Part shown: one piece after another, positions 1 to 12,230 of the stretch
Layout: each line of letters opens with the position of its first letter
Position numbering within the stretch: position 1 is the first letter of the stretch
NCBI GenBank assembly: GCA_021234155.1
Contig: JAJEKV010000062.1
Location: forward strand, 598,952-662,951
DNA length: 64,000 nucleotides
Reading direction: 5' to 3'
Origin: Isoetes taiwanensis
Lineage: Eukaryota > Streptophyta > Lycopodiopsida > Isoetales > Isoetaceae
Position numbers and translations under genes: made by a program
Notes under the pieces: generated by a model
What the model saw: the letters and a program-made list of their open reading frames with translations, nothing else
What the model was told of the DNA's origin: nothing
Databases searched by the model: none

Positions 1-2
1 GG

Positions 3-1328
3 GAACTGAAGGGAAAGGATTATGATGAAACGTACTCTCCTATCGTCATAAGCTCGAGATTATTACTCAGTACAGCAAATGCAATGAATATGGAACTCCA
101 CCATATGGATGTTAAACAGCATTCTTAAATGCTAAACTTGAGGAAAACGTCTTCATGAAGCTGCCACCTGGTTCTGAGACACAAAAGAATAAAGTTTGGA
201 AGCTTAATAGAGCAATCTATGGGCTAAAGCAATCATCACGTGAATGGTACATATGCATGGACAATTTTCTCAGAGAGCAGGGGTTTGAAAATTTGAAAAA
301 TGATGGTAATTTGTATAGGCATCAGTCAGGGGAAGATTATTGCATTCTAGCTCTTTATGTGGACGATTGTATCATGGCTGCTAATAGTCTCCATTATTAC
401 AGAAATGTAAAAATATTTTGATGGCGAGATTTAACATGACTGACATGGGTGAACTGAAACAATTTCTTGGGATAGAAGTATTCAGAGACAGATCAAAGAA
501 GATACTTAAACTAAAGCAAAGTAGACATATCCATAACATGATCAAAAGATCCAATTTGGAAGATGCAAACCCTGTAAGAATTCTGTTGTACCAGGTCATA
601 GACTGACGGATGATGTTCAGATTTCTGAAAAAGAAAGTCTGGAAATGGAAAAGACACCTTACAGGGCATTGGTTGGATGTTTGTTATATCTTGCAAATAA
701 TACTCGCCCTGATATAGCATATATAGTGAATGTTTTGAGCAGAAGGTGTCACAATCCGAGCAAAGAACATTGGCTAGCAGGTAAGAGAGTCTTGAAATAT
801 TTAAAGGGAACTGCAGAGTATGGCATTACCTTCCACAGTGAAAATTTAAAGCTTCTGGCATACAATGATGCAGATTGGGGAGGCGATCTGAGTACAAGGA
901 AATCTACCTCAGGATATGTTGTATTCCTAGGAGGAGGACCAATTATATGGAGAAGCAAGAAACAAAAAGCCATTGCAATGTCCTCAGCAGAGGCTGAATA
1001 TGCAGCATCATCACTGGTGGCAAAGGAAGTAGTATGGCTAAGAAGGTGTTATCAGACTAAGCCTACCAAGATCATGACGGACAGTCAAAGCTGCATAGCA
1101 ATTGTAAAGAATCTTGTAGATCACGAGAGAACTAAGCACATTGAACTTAATATCCATTTCATCAGAGATCTGGCAGGGAAAGGATACATTCAAATGGAAT
1201 ATATAAGCACAACAAGACAAATCTCTGATGTGTTTATGAAAGCGTTGGCAGAAACTAAATTTGTGGAATTCAGGAATGATCTCAATGTCACACAGATATG
1301 TGATGAAAGAGCAATGGTAGAAATATAA
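3..1328 (+). pseudogene. Ty1/copia pol fragment: reverse transcriptase and RNase H
   Basis: 3' part of a copia-type polyprotein cut by the window edge. The reverse transcriptase starts in the frame at position 3 with an ETYSPI-type motif. It moves to the frame of 155-421, which holds the conserved AIYGLKQ and the catalytic YVDD (nt 356-367), then to 418-606 (MGELKQFLGIEV). The frame of 645-1328 carries the connection region and RNase H: DADWGGD, TRKSTSGYV, SAEAEY and MTDSQSC hold the acidic catalytic residues, and KHIELNIHFIRD follows as expected. I see three frame changes, near 118, 412 and 595, so no intact product can be made. This is the usual copia domain order, and copia elements replicate in cytoplasmic virus-like particles. 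gag, protease and integrase would lie left of the window. Confidence 0.93.
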
Positions 1329-2038
1329 AATAAGTCATCACATATATGAAGTACTGTAATTGAAGAATGGTTGCATAAGATCTCCTAAGATGGGCATGAA
1401 ATAATTGACACCATAACATCATAAGCTTGGGAGTTTCGCACCATGGAGTTTATATCTTGGAAAACAAGGCGTGACCATACCGTTAGAAGATATTAAAGTG
1501 AAACATTTATAAGTGGTCAGGGCATAGATTAATGATAAGTATTATTATCTTAATGAATTACTATTTAAGGTTACGAATGCCTAGCCATATTATTTGAAGC
1601 GAAGGAAGTCTAGTGAAGACACGATTGTGTCAACCGCTTGCCGACTCCTAGTCGGCCGGATGATGCACTGAATAAATTCAACAAGAATTATGATGTATGG
1701 AGGTGTTGGTGGAGAGCAGAATACAGCCGAAGGGCATTATCCATTGACGACCTGTTTGAGTTAAATTTGCTACAGTGTTTGTGTAATAACCATTGCTACA
1801 GTGTATGATAATATGTTTATTCTCTATGGATGCTATCTGCAATATATTTGATAAATTTGAAAAGGGCATTGGTTTGTATTGCCTAGGCATGCTTGCTATA
1901 GTCAATCAGTGATTGTATCTTATTCCTATATATCATATGACATACCTTTTATTTGTTATTTCAAACAACCTACTACTCTTGCAGATCATTAGAATAGAGG
2001 AGTATCTGTGTTGAGGAGGCAGGTTTAGGTTCTCAAGG
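1329..2038 (+). mobile_element. Copia 3' trailer, probably with its 3' LTR
   Basis: Non-coding stretch directly after the copia stop codon. A GTCGGCCGG-containing segment at 1630-1665 and an AATAAA-type signal at 1672 fit an LTR with a polyadenylation site. There is no second LTR copy in the window to align, so the boundaries are not defined. Confidence 0.4.
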
Positions 2039-2383
2039 ACACATTTAAATTAAAATCCCCCTTAAACCCCCTTTGGTTTGGGTGCATATTCACACGGGGG
2101 GTGACTTCGGGCAACGAGAGCTGTTGGATAGGTATATTTATCCCTTATTCCTTAATCTACACCGTACACAAAGTTCCTCGTTTGTGGGGTATGGATGTAC
2201 AGAATTTGTTATACTGTATAACAAGTTTTATAAAATACTATAAGATTTCAGGCAATATACTATATGGTGTTGATTTTATACATATAAAACATAATTATAA
2301 GGGCTCTCGTCATTCTTTGGCGTCACCCGTGTGAATATGCACCCAAACCAAAGGGGTTTAAGGGGATTTTAATTTAAATGTGT
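2039..2383. mobile_element. MITE-like foldback element, copy A
   Basis: 345-bp foldback. The left arm from 2039 reads as the reverse complement of the right arm ending at 2383. The arms share ACACATTTAAATTAAAATCC, a CCCTTAAACCCC block and TTTGGTTTGGGTGCATATTC. With mismatches the pairing reaches inward to about 2125 and 2297, giving arms of roughly 85 bp. It has no coding capacity. Related copies lie at 37.2-37.4 kb and 58.16-58.47 kb. I see no convincing target duplication. Confidence 0.85.
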
Positions 2384-4650
2384 TGGACCCAATGGTTTGT
2401 GTTAATTAATGTTAATGGTAGTTATGTGTTGGTTGTTATACTAAAAAAAATTTTGGGCCCTTCGGGCCCTAACAAAAGAAAACATAGGAGAACTTTAAGG
2501 ACCTATATATTAATTACTAAGAAGCTTGGATATTCTAGTTAAACACATGTATAAGAGGGCATGGTTCATGCTAGAACATGGATTAGTTCCAAGAGGAACA
2601 TGCAATTTGTCCAGATATAAAGATAGCAAGAATATATTTAACTTTGAGCTATGAGTGTATGACAATAATAATCTGTGCCTTTCCAACGTGCACATACGTG
2701 ACCTTCACTTTCTAATCTTCATGCATACAACATTGTATATTGTAAAATGTAATAGATGATATATTCGGTATTTTTGGGGGATTTCAACCCACATACAAAT
2801 CCTTGTGATATAAAATATCAATTTCATTGTGTTGATCATTTCTTTTTGCTTCCTGTAAATATCCAAGTTGGAGCGCGTGCAGTTGTTTGGTGGCTAAATG
2901 CTGTAATAATACATCAGATAGAATGTGAAACAACATATATATCAAATGGTAATAAAATAACCATGAATCAAATAACATAATAGATAACAAACTTGCACAA
3001 TAGATATGTTTCAAACAAGAACCTAAATAGTCCTAGCATTAAGGCCTCACAGCAGTGTTAGTTGCCATCAATGGATTGGACGGAGGCACTGGTAACGTTG
3101 ATGAAAGACATAATATTCTATGGGCAAAACAAAGAAAAAGATTTTTAGGCCTTAAGACTTTAGTGCACACATTGCAGAAACAACTAATAACTCAGCGACT
3201 AATGCAGCAATGCATGCAAGTTATTTAGGCTGCATGAAGCCAGGCTAATGGAGCAATGCATGCAAGTTATTTAGGCTGCATGAAGCCAGGCTAATGGAGC
3301 AATGCATGCAAGTTATTTAGGCTGCATGAAGGTTATTTTTGCAGGTTACAGGGATGATGATTGGATTGCATGGACAAAATACGCTACTGGAAAGTTTTTC
3401 TAAGGAGCTTTTTATTAACTTTAACAGATGTGTTGCAGGTATTCAAACATGTTACTCATGATAAGATAAAACACCAGCTCAATCAAGGGAATAGAAGATA
3501 GAGTAATTCGATGAGCTACTCACGAGCACCAAAGACGAGTGGCAAAAACATAAGACTACAAGCTCACAAAAAGTGAAAAAAAAAAAACTAACCGAAAGCT
3601 TGACAAGCTTTTCGTTGCACCACGCGGATTTGCATAAACCGAAAGGTTAGCCAAAGAACTGGGTGAACTCCAATGTAGAATAGCAACATCAAATCCACGA
3701 GTTCTCATGCAACTTTTGTGCCAACCATAGCAGCTCCGGGCTAACTTTTTCTGCTGTTTCACCATCTTCTACTCGCTAATGATCTTGCAAACTCATATTT
3801 CACGGATGCCAAAGGAATATCATTGACAAGCTCTAGAAACGCGACCGACATGCCTTTTCGCCAATCCACTTGTGTCACAAGGCTACTACAACACTCTCTT
3901 TCAAAGACAACATCCAAGCAATTTGATAAGGTTGCGATGCGATGATGGTTACCTCGATTCACAAAATTGTGCGTGCTTTGGTCGCCAAAGGCGGTTGGAT
4001 CGCTTTGATGGCTACCACGCGTCGTCTTCAAGGGGTGCCTTTGTAAAGGGTGCAAAGACCAAGCTTTGTAAGAAATTGGTAGCCTTTGCATATCCGCCAT
4101 TTCGCAGCTTCTCTTCCAAGATGGCGGAAATCCGTTGGAGACCGAGAAGAAATTGGTAGCCTTTTCTGTAACTTCTTCTTCCGCAGATTTTTTCCATTTC
4201 CAATACAATCAAACCCCCAAACCCACCAAAGAAGCAAACACTTCTCTTCCATGATTGGAAAAGATTCGATGATTACAAAACATCCGTTGGAGACTTCTTA
4301 GCTGAAGCACTCAGCCTTTAGAAGTGAAGAAAGGCTTCTAGAATTTACTTTGAAGGAAAACATGGTTTGCAAGCATCGGTCCATCACACCAATTCTATCA
4401 AACCAAATCCCGAACCCTAATTGCTTCAAAATGTTTTTTTCCATTTATCTTAAATTTGAAACATAAGCTAAAAAACATGCAAACAATAAAACCCACGATT
4501 TTCCCCTCTTCTTTAAAAATCAACTAACAAATGGGTGCACTCTAGAAATACCATTTAGTATGTCCACGTGTATTTGAAATCATTGAAAACCATGCCAAAA
4601 GATTACAAAACACTCCTGTTATAATGCTACATATATTCAAGTGGAGCTGC
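2384..4650 (+). repeat. Body of foldback-headed dispersed repeat, copy A
   Basis: About 2.2 kb, colinear with 58474-60740 in the same orientation. Landmarks shared by both copies are the TTCTAGTTAAACACATGTAT start, a 46-bp tandem repeat, and CACTCTAGAAATACCATTTAG near the end. Homology begins at the foldback's left tip and not before it, so foldback and body behave as one repeat unit. Copy A carries about 120 bp between foldback and body (2388-2520) that copy B lacks. Short reading frames at 3.76-4.30 kb are not conserved between copies, so I call no protein. Confidence 0.8.
3199..3336 (+). repeat. 46-bp tandem repeat, three units
   Basis: Units begin at 3199, 3245 and 3291, each with CTAATG[GC]AGCAATGCATGC and ending in GGCTGCATGAAG. 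Units 2 and 3 are almost identical here. The equivalent three units in copy B (59145-59300) have diverged from each other, so this array looks recently homogenised or recently expanded. Confidence 0.9.
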
Positions 4651-7262
4651 ATATTCATGTGAGTCCCTTAGAAATTTATGTCAATGCGAGTTTTTGACAA
4701 AAATTATGTCAATGCTATCTTTTAACAAAAGCAAATGTTTAAGAATTGTTCTTCTCTAACTATGTAACTTGGCATGAATCTATGGTGATTGAGCAAATAT
4801 TATGAGATCAAGCTCTTCTGCTCATCTACAAGTAATGGCAGCATTCATCCCAGGTAATGCTATTGTTTTGGCCTTCCCTAAGTCTGAGTTGGAATATGAG
4901 CTATACATCGCAGATCTCATAAGGAACATCTGTTAGTTCCTTGTTTAATTTGAATATCTTTCTCCAAAAAATATCATCTTAACTTCCTCTTGATTGTGCT
5001 AAAGCTCAACATTTCCCGAGTCCCCTGCCTAGATTTATTGACGTTTTCGTACACATACATGTTTCATATCCATCTTAGGCATTTAAATAAGACAGTTAAT
5101 GTTTGAGGCTAGAGATGCAGAGATGCTTCTCCTTAAAGCTGGCTTCGAACACTCTAAGATTCTCCTGTGCCTCACTGAATTTGAAATTAACCAATGGGTT
5201 TGTGAACTGCTTTTTCCAGAATCAGGAAAATGTTTGGGATATATAATGGGAAACTAGGTAAGACATTAAGAGGGCTGCCATATCTCTATTTTACAATAGC
5301 AATCTTGTGACACCTCTATCCTTAGAGGTGCCCTTTAACATCTAAATAAGTCCCATCCGTTCTTCAAACTATGAGGAGGGATTGCTGAGATCCAACACAT
5401 CAGAAGAAAATGGACGGTGATAACAATTCCAAACCTGCATGAATGCAAAGATATAATTTTGAACTAATTATGGATTTCTTTTGCATGCCCTTTTGAACTT
5501 TGTACGCGAGGTTGAAATCAAGTGGCATTTTTAGACAAATATACAATGTTTGACTCAAGTTGCAGTTCAACTTAGATTTTATACTTAAAGGACACTATTT
5601 ATTAGGTGTGATCCTATGGGTCTTCAATAGACCACAATTAGTCAAAGAATATTCAGATTAGTCTTAATTCTTTTCTGTATCTGTGCTGCAGAACATGCAT
5701 GTGGATCCTATGTTGCTCTGATAGCTTCCTTTAAATGGAAAACTTGGTAGGTTTGCTACTGACTGCGATATATATCTTTACATTGAGCACACTGGCTGAA
5801 ATTATATTAATCTTTATATTATATATAGCCATAAATCTTCTGCAACAGCTCCTGTTGAGCTTTAATGTGGAGCTTCCTTCTACGTCCTTTGTTATTTTGA
5901 TGCTTTTCAATTTCTTAGAGCAAAATACCATTCATATTCATATTAAGGCAGCTTCGACTCAAGCTAAAGATTTGATATGCTTGCAAGGTGAAGAAAAACA
6001 AGGACGTATTATAGATGCTATGTTGAATTCGTTGTGAGGTAAATCCTTTGCATGATTTAAACTGATATCTCACAATTGTAGATAGTCATTTTAATGTTTG
6101 ATTTGTCTGTATAATTCAAGACACATTGTATCATCTCTAGAGCAGGAGAGAGAAGAAACTAAAGGCTATGCAAGCATATTAGCAAGGAGCGCTTACATCA
6201 GTCGAGCGATGTAAAACACAATTCCACAAACATATCACCTTAGACAGTTCTTTGCAACGGAATAGTAAGGGCTATAGATCATGTTTATGCCACTAGATAA
6301 ATCGTAATATTAGTTGTTACTTTCGGTGGCTATACACAAAGTTGATGCAAACTATAAGGGAACCATCGTAGCCACCGTAAAATTTCAGCTCAGTTGTATA
6401 TAATATGACCCGACCAGACCAAACATGAACTTTCATAAATCTTGGCCCTATAAGCCCTGTAACTAGGCGGAGTTTTACTCGATGGTTGGTGCATGGCATA
6501 TGTTATGGTTGTGGAACAATTCAGAGTAAAGGTGGCCAAAACTTTTAGCTCTGTAAAGTAACATGTCTGCTCCACATTTCTAGTTAACTCCTCATCTCTA
6601 TCATATTATCCAATGCATGAAGACCTTCAACAGCTGAAAAATGCAAATTTTCCTTTTTAAAGCTCTTTAGTTATTTGAAGGATATTGCTTTCTAGAGTTT
6701 CATGCCATTTAAAATCATACGTCGTTGTTGGATTTTAGGAGGCCACTTTGGAGATTGTGTAGCCAATGTCCTTAAAGATCATGATAAAAGTTCAATTGGA
6801 CATGACTGATTGCATGATATCAAGCTCCAATGCAATCATAGAATTGTTACTTCAATTTAGTGAGCAATACCATTTCCCCTACCCAAGTGATAGTAGATGT
6901 GTTTTGCATATGCTTACACAATGCTCTCTATTGTTTGTCATGCTAAATTTAAGGTCCATGGGTTTCAGGTATGTTGCAGGAATATGTACACTTCAATTAG
7001 CTTATCTTGCAATATGATCTTAGATGTAGAGTGCATTTTGATAAAAGATGGTCATTTCTGGTATGTACAAGTCCATAAGTAGACTTCACCTTCTAACTAA
7101 GTCTGAAGGCTGTTCACCTGTGGTATATGTACAAGTCCATAAGTACACTTCACATTCTAATCAAGTCTCAAGGCATACAAGGATGTTGGGCTTATTAATT
7201 TAAAGGCTCTGTTTGCTTATGAGCTAGCTACATGTGGTGCATACATGCTACAGTTCTGATAG
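4651..7262. other. AT-rich stretch without a recognisable gene
   Basis: Contains only short open frames. The longest, 5735-6037 (+), encodes about 100 residues with a very hydrophobic N-terminal half and no family I recognise. A roughly 60-bp direct duplication lies at 7060-7150 (TATGTACAAGTCCATAAGTA repeated). No splice-site series supports a multi-exon gene. Confidence 0.5.
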
Positions 7263-7275
7263 AAAATGACCGCGC
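7263..7275. repeat. Left target-site duplication of the LINE
   Basis: AAAATGACCGCGC here recurs at 14096-14108, directly after the poly(A) tract. The left copy is followed by the LINE 5' end. Part of the A-run at the right copy could belong to the tail, so the unambiguous duplication is TGACCGCGC or slightly longer. Confidence 0.85.
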
Positions 7276-7342
7276 TTTTCGATTAGTTATGGTCGATGGC
7301 GGAGGCGCGGGCGGGAGGACAGAAAACTTTCAACCCTAAACC

Positions 7343-9780
7343 ATGAAGCTCTTCACGATCGTGATCCAAGGAGATAGATTCTCTTGTGGATGGCTTGAGG
7401 GAGAGAGTGCTCGGCTATGGGAGAGCTTGGTGTACAATAGATTCTTCCCAGAAGAATTATTTACGTCCATCTCCTCTGTGGTCCCTCAGTCTGAGGTTTT
7501 GCTGTTAGAATCTTGGCTGGGTGAGTTTGTGGGTGATAGGAATGTTAGTCTTGTGAGGTGTCTTTCATACACACCATTAATTGAGCCGGAGGATAATAAA
7601 ATAGTTGTGAAAGTTCTGATTAGGGAGTGTGGATTGTTGCGATTTTGAGAAAACCCCAAAATAAAATATGGAAAAGAAATGGAAAAAAAGGAAAAGATTC
7701 GCGTGGAATGTAGTTGAGCGAGGAGGTAGAGTTATGCGGGGGAACGGTCAAGGTTCACAGTTGGGATGACGAGGAACGACATGGGGAAATGTGCAAAAGG
7801 TGCCAAAGGCCGATTTTGGGGAAAAGGACAACAATGACCGGATATGGAGAAAATGACAAAAGGGAAAATGGAATCACGAGTTATTGAATATTATTTGTAC
7901 CTAAGTGAAAGGGGACTGATTCGGAGATTCTTGGCCAACTAGCCGGTGGAGAAGGGCGAAAAGGTGAAGGATTTCCGGCTTTTGGGAGATTTCCTTACCC
8001 CACTGCAGATATGGTGAACACCGCTCCCTCGTAGAGTGGGGACTTCAGTCGGAAGGGTTGATGGACCAAAATCTCGAGTATTCAAATCAAGTGGGGGAAG
8101 AGGTGCGAAAGGAACTATTGATGAACAAGGAACCATTTTTTGTGGGTAAGCCTCTGTAATCTTTCTTTAGAGAAAGTAAACTAAAGTTTTTGAAATCCAG
8201 GGGCTCATTGGTACGCATCCGACATGAGGGGTAAGACTTCAATTTTAAAAGGAGAGTTGGAGAGAATGGGCGAGGGGGTAGCAATCAGCGATATATCTTG
8301 GATTGACTTTCCTTTTTTATGGTTGAGTGTAGTAATAACCGGACAGCTACCTTTTACTCAAACAAGGAACCATCTCGGGGCTAACACTTTCAGTTTTTCT
8401 TTCAAAATGGTATCCTTCCTTTGACCCTCTCGAATTTCTCGGAACTATACCACCTACTTTGGACATCGCTACAAGGCCTAAACCCGATGTCTTTGGAATG
8501 AGCAATCCTTGATTACTCATTCCGGCATGGGAATATTATTAATTTGGGAAGTTTCCCCAGATAAAGCTCCAAGAGTGTGGGCTCAAATCGATCTTCTAAA
8601 GCCAATCCCGGGTGACATAAAATTTGTGGATTACTTTGGTAATCCCAAAATTCTAAAGCTCGTATGGCAAGATCTGCCACAGCCATGCTCGGCCTGTGGT
8701 TTGAGACTCCATGGGGAGAATCTGAAAAGGAGAAAGGGAGCTAAATGAGATTCAAGGGAAATAAATCGGGGAAACGAGGGACCCGAAGGAGGAAATATGG
8801 GTCACACCCAACAAAGGCAAGGCGTAAAGATTCAAAGTAACAAGAATGGGAGTGAAAAAAGAAAAAGGAGGAGGCAGAAAATCAGAGAAGAAAGAGAAAA
8901 GGAGAGGATTAAAATGGAGGCAGGAAAGAGTTTGGAAAGGAAACAGAGAACTGAATGGAAAAAAAAGGTGAAATTCATGGAGGACTCCTCTAAAGTAAAG
9001 GTCCTAAACAATCCCGATGCTAAAGGAAAAGGGGTTATGGAGGGAAGAAAAGTCTTATCAAAGAATAACTCCATGGTTTCACAATAAGGGAGCCCTGGGG
9101 AGAATGGGAGCTACTCCTCCTCGAGGAGTCAACTGGATGCCGGGGAGAAAGGAGAACCGAGCTCACCTAAAATTTCTTCCTGGACACCCAACACAAACAA
9201 TGAATCTCCCTTCCAGGTCATGGAACTATTTCCCAAAGGATCGAGAGGTCTGTGGTCGGTTTGAGTAATAAAGATACAACAATTGAGACCTCCATTGCCA
9301 TGGAACATGTAAAGGATACACCGACAGGGGGATTTGGAAAATAATTCAAACCCACGACTTCGGCTCGGAAGGCCAGGGAATTGATCTCGTACATTGCAAT
9401 AGTCCCGTAAGTCCATCCGCCAAGGATTGGGGAACCAGCCCCAAAGACTTGTAACTCCACCTGGTGGAAATTGGCGGTGATCAGTCAATAGACCTATAAG
9501 CCCTTTGATCAAGAGTTGGAGAAAGACACTCCAAGACATAGTTACCTTGGAAAGGGAAGAGTTCAAGACTCCGGCAACTAAGCTAAGGGGGTGTGAGACC
9601 CTTCTTCTAGACTTTATGGTAAGTCGGGAGGATGAGGATGAGGGTGTATGTGGAGAGGAGTTGGGGAGTGAAGAAAGCAGAACTATGTTACTCACCCACA
9701 AATCAAAAAAAGACAAAAAAAGGTCTATACCCCCAGGGAGAATGGGCCTGTTACCAGAAACTCCAGAAGCTCTAAAACCC
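7343..9780 (+). pseudogene. LINE ORF1 (nucleic-acid-binding protein), broken
   Basis: Reading pieces in several frames: 7343-7648, 8224-8424, 8509-8748, 8797-9087 and 9505-9816. The 8509-8748 piece matches plant LINE ORF1 and retro-gag-like proteins: a PRVWAQIDLLKPIPGDIKFV-type segment, then CSACGLRLHG. That is a CCHC knuckle retaining C-x2-C-x4-H and lacking the last Cys. The following piece (8797-9087) is strongly basic and charged, as expected for an RNA-binding tail. The 7343-7648 piece (about 100 residues, SSVVPQSEVLLLESWLG) is not a domain I recognise, but it sits where an ORF1 N-terminus should. In plant L1 elements ORF1 coats the element RNA. A start just upstream (ATGGCGGAGG at about 7300) is also possible. 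Confidence 0.7.
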
Positions 9781-9781
9781 A

Positions 9782-10882
9782 ATGAAGATTGTCACTTGGA
9801 ACTTAAGAGGAATTAAGGGCCCTCAAGAGGAAAAAGGGCTCTAATAGCTATCAAAGGAGCTCAAAGGCACATTATTCTTTTTTGAGGGGAACATAGTCGC
9901 CGACCTTTGAAGCCTCAAACTTGGGAAATTGGATCTTCCCCAATGGTGAATCCATTTGGTCCCCTGCAGATGGCACAAAAGGAGGCATTTGCATTGCTTG
10001 GAACGGGTATAGAATGGTGAACTCCTTCCTACACCCATCAGGTAGATGGCAGGTGGCATTCTTGATGATCGGGCAAGAGCAAGTAGGCATTATAAATGTC
10101 TATGCTTCTACCTCTCCTGAAGAAAGAGAAGAACAATGGAAAACTATGGCAAACTGGCTGCAAAGTCAAAATACTAGTAACTGGATCCTTAGTGGAGACT
10201 TTAATAATACCCCATCTTGGGAACAAAAAGCAGGAAAGAAGATCAACATGTCCAGAGGAGAGAGAGCTCAATGGGATAAATTGGCTCATAGCTTCATATA
10301 TCATGCTCCTTCTTCCTCTAATGCATATTCCTGGTGCAATAAGAGAAAAGGAAATGACAGAGTGTATTGTCTTTTAGACAGGTATTATACTAGCATTTCC
10401 ACATTGGATGGCTGGGATAATCTGATCATCAGTAATGATTGTAGTAACTCAATTTCAGATCATTACCCTCAGATCCTGGACACTGGTCTTCTTCCTCAAA
10501 ACAGGTGTGCTGACACTCCCTTCAAATTTAATGCCAGTTTTCTGAATAATAAGGTTTTTTGTGAGGAGTTCACCAGATTCTATAGGTCACTAGAGCATTT
10601 GAATGCAAGTGGCTCTATGAAGGAGTTTATATGCAGGAATAAGCAAATCAAAAATTGGGTGAAGCTGTGGGGCAAGGAATGGAACAGAAAAAAAAGGTTA
10701 GAAAAAATGGAGGTCTACTCGGAAATAAGAGATGTTAGGCAGAGCCTTTTTTTGGACAAAGCTAATGTGCAACTGCAACAGAGAGAGGAGTCCCTGGAAA
10801 GTAAAGTCAAGTTGATTGAAGAATATGAAGCTAAAAGTTTGGCCATAAAAAGCAGAAGTCTATATGTGAACCTGCATGGATG
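9782..10882 (+). pseudogene. LINE ORF2 N-terminus: AP-like endonuclease
   Basis: The start at 9782 reads MKIVTWNLRGIKGP, the classic opening of plant LINE ORF2. A frame change between about 9830 and 9925 removes the glutamate (LQET-type) motif. The long frame 9921-10883 then carries the rest: a GGICIAWN strand, VGIINVYAS, the SGDFNNTPSW motif with catalytic Asp and Asn, DRVYCLLDRYY, and the terminal SDHYP with catalytic Asp-His. The endonuclease nicks the target DNA to prime reverse transcription. Residues about 200-320 of the frame are Lys/Glu-rich, matching the linker to the polymerase. Confidence 0.92.
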
Positions 10883-12230
10883 ATTGCAGCTCAAAATTCT
10901 TCTTGGTACGCTAAAAGCGTAATTATGAACAATGGGATTGTCTCGATTCGAGATGACAATCAAAAAGAGTTCTTTAAACAAGAGGACATCCAAAAATTGT
11001 TCTACACTAAATACAAGGAGTTATTTACAGCCAAGGATATTGACAGTGCTAAAATGGATGAATTCTTTGAATACCTTGGCCCAAAAGATGATCATATTCA
11101 GGATGTACAGCTTCTGGCAGTTCCAATGGAAGCGGAGATTTTAAGCACATTAAGGAGTATGGCTCATGGGAAAAGCCCTGGTCCTGACGGTCTACCTCCT
11201 GAATTTTATGATCATTTCTGGGATGTAATGAACAAGGACATAGTTACATTTGTACAGGGTGCTTGGCAGGCTGAGAAATTACATCCAGCAATCAATGCAG
11301 GTCTAATTGCCCTCATCCCAAAGGTAGATATGCCTATCAATTTCTCGGATTGGAGGCCTATCTCATTAACAAATGTGACATATAAAGTTTTGGCTAAGAT
11401 CTTTGCCAATAGGATAAAAAAGATTCTTGAGAATAAGATCATCCCAGTTCAATGCAGTTTCTTCCAGGAGGTGCATCTTGGACAACTTCATTGGAGCTTA
11501 TGAAGGTTTACCTTTGGAATAAACTAACCAATCAAGGCTGCGGTACTCTTAAAATTGGATTTCAAAAGAGCCTATGACACCATTGACTGGAAATTTCTTT
11601 ACAAAGCCATGGCACCGGGTTTCTCGGATGGGGTGATTGGGAAAATAGTTGGCTTCAATGTAACGGTTGCTCAACAGATTTTGGTTAATGGCTCCCCCCT
11701 CCTCCTTTTTGAGTGCAAAAGGAGTGAGACAGGTGTCCTTTAGCCCCCTATCTCTTCTTAATAGTAGCGAAATGGTTACTAGATATATCATGAAGATGCA
11801 ACAAGATAAGAAGATTAGTTGCTTAAATCTTCCGGACACAAAAGATGCTTTTATCGGTAAAAGTATCGATACCTTTGTGTTCTTAAAAAGACAAGGGGGG
11901 CGTATTGAAATTTCCTCTCTGCAATGGAACTTTTTGGGTATGCTTCTGGGGTGGTCCTGAACAAGGAAAAGTGTGCCTTCATCTCTGACACCTTTGAGAA
12001 TCATATTGAAGGGATAAGTGTTTGTGGTCTCCAAAAAGCTACCAAATTGTTAGGTCTTCCATTAGCTCTCAACATGAGTCTACATGGCCTTTGGGAACCC
12101 ATTGTGACCAAGATAAAGAAAAACTTCAAATGTATCCTAAGTCTTTGTCCTTATTTGGGAGAATAGAGATAATCAATAGTGTTATGCACCGGCTCTCATG
12201 TGTACTTCTCTTCAGCAATAATTGAGACAG
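10880..12230 (+). pseudogene. LINE ORF2: non-LTR reverse transcriptase
   Basis: Continues the endonuclease after a frame change at about 10880. Recognisable blocks in order: HGKSPGPDGLPPEFY, GLIALIPKVD, WRPISLTNVTYKVLAKI, then after another frame change LDFKRAYDTIDWKFL with the first catalytic Asp. The second catalytic box, normally FADD, should lie near 11.86 kb. There the sequence reads GKSIDTFVFLK, so the double Asp is lost or frame-broken. SGVVLNKEKCAF and TKLLGLPLAL follow as expected downstream of that box. The enzyme would copy element RNA at the nicked target; this copy is dead. Confidence 0.92.

Noticed and set aside
3759..4301. Coding gene in repeat copy A
   Set aside because: Frames of 149, 95, 74 and 71 codons overlap on both strands and are broken at the matching place in copy B (59.76-60.35 kb).
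4651..4690. Right terminal inverted repeat of the foldback-headed element (GCATATTCATGTGAG)
   Set aside because: Only about 9 bases match the left arm and neither copy B nor copy C keeps it.
5735..6037. Small membrane protein gene
   Set aside because: The hydrophobic run reflects AT-rich sequence (Ile/Leu/Phe codons), and there is no conserved motif or exon context.
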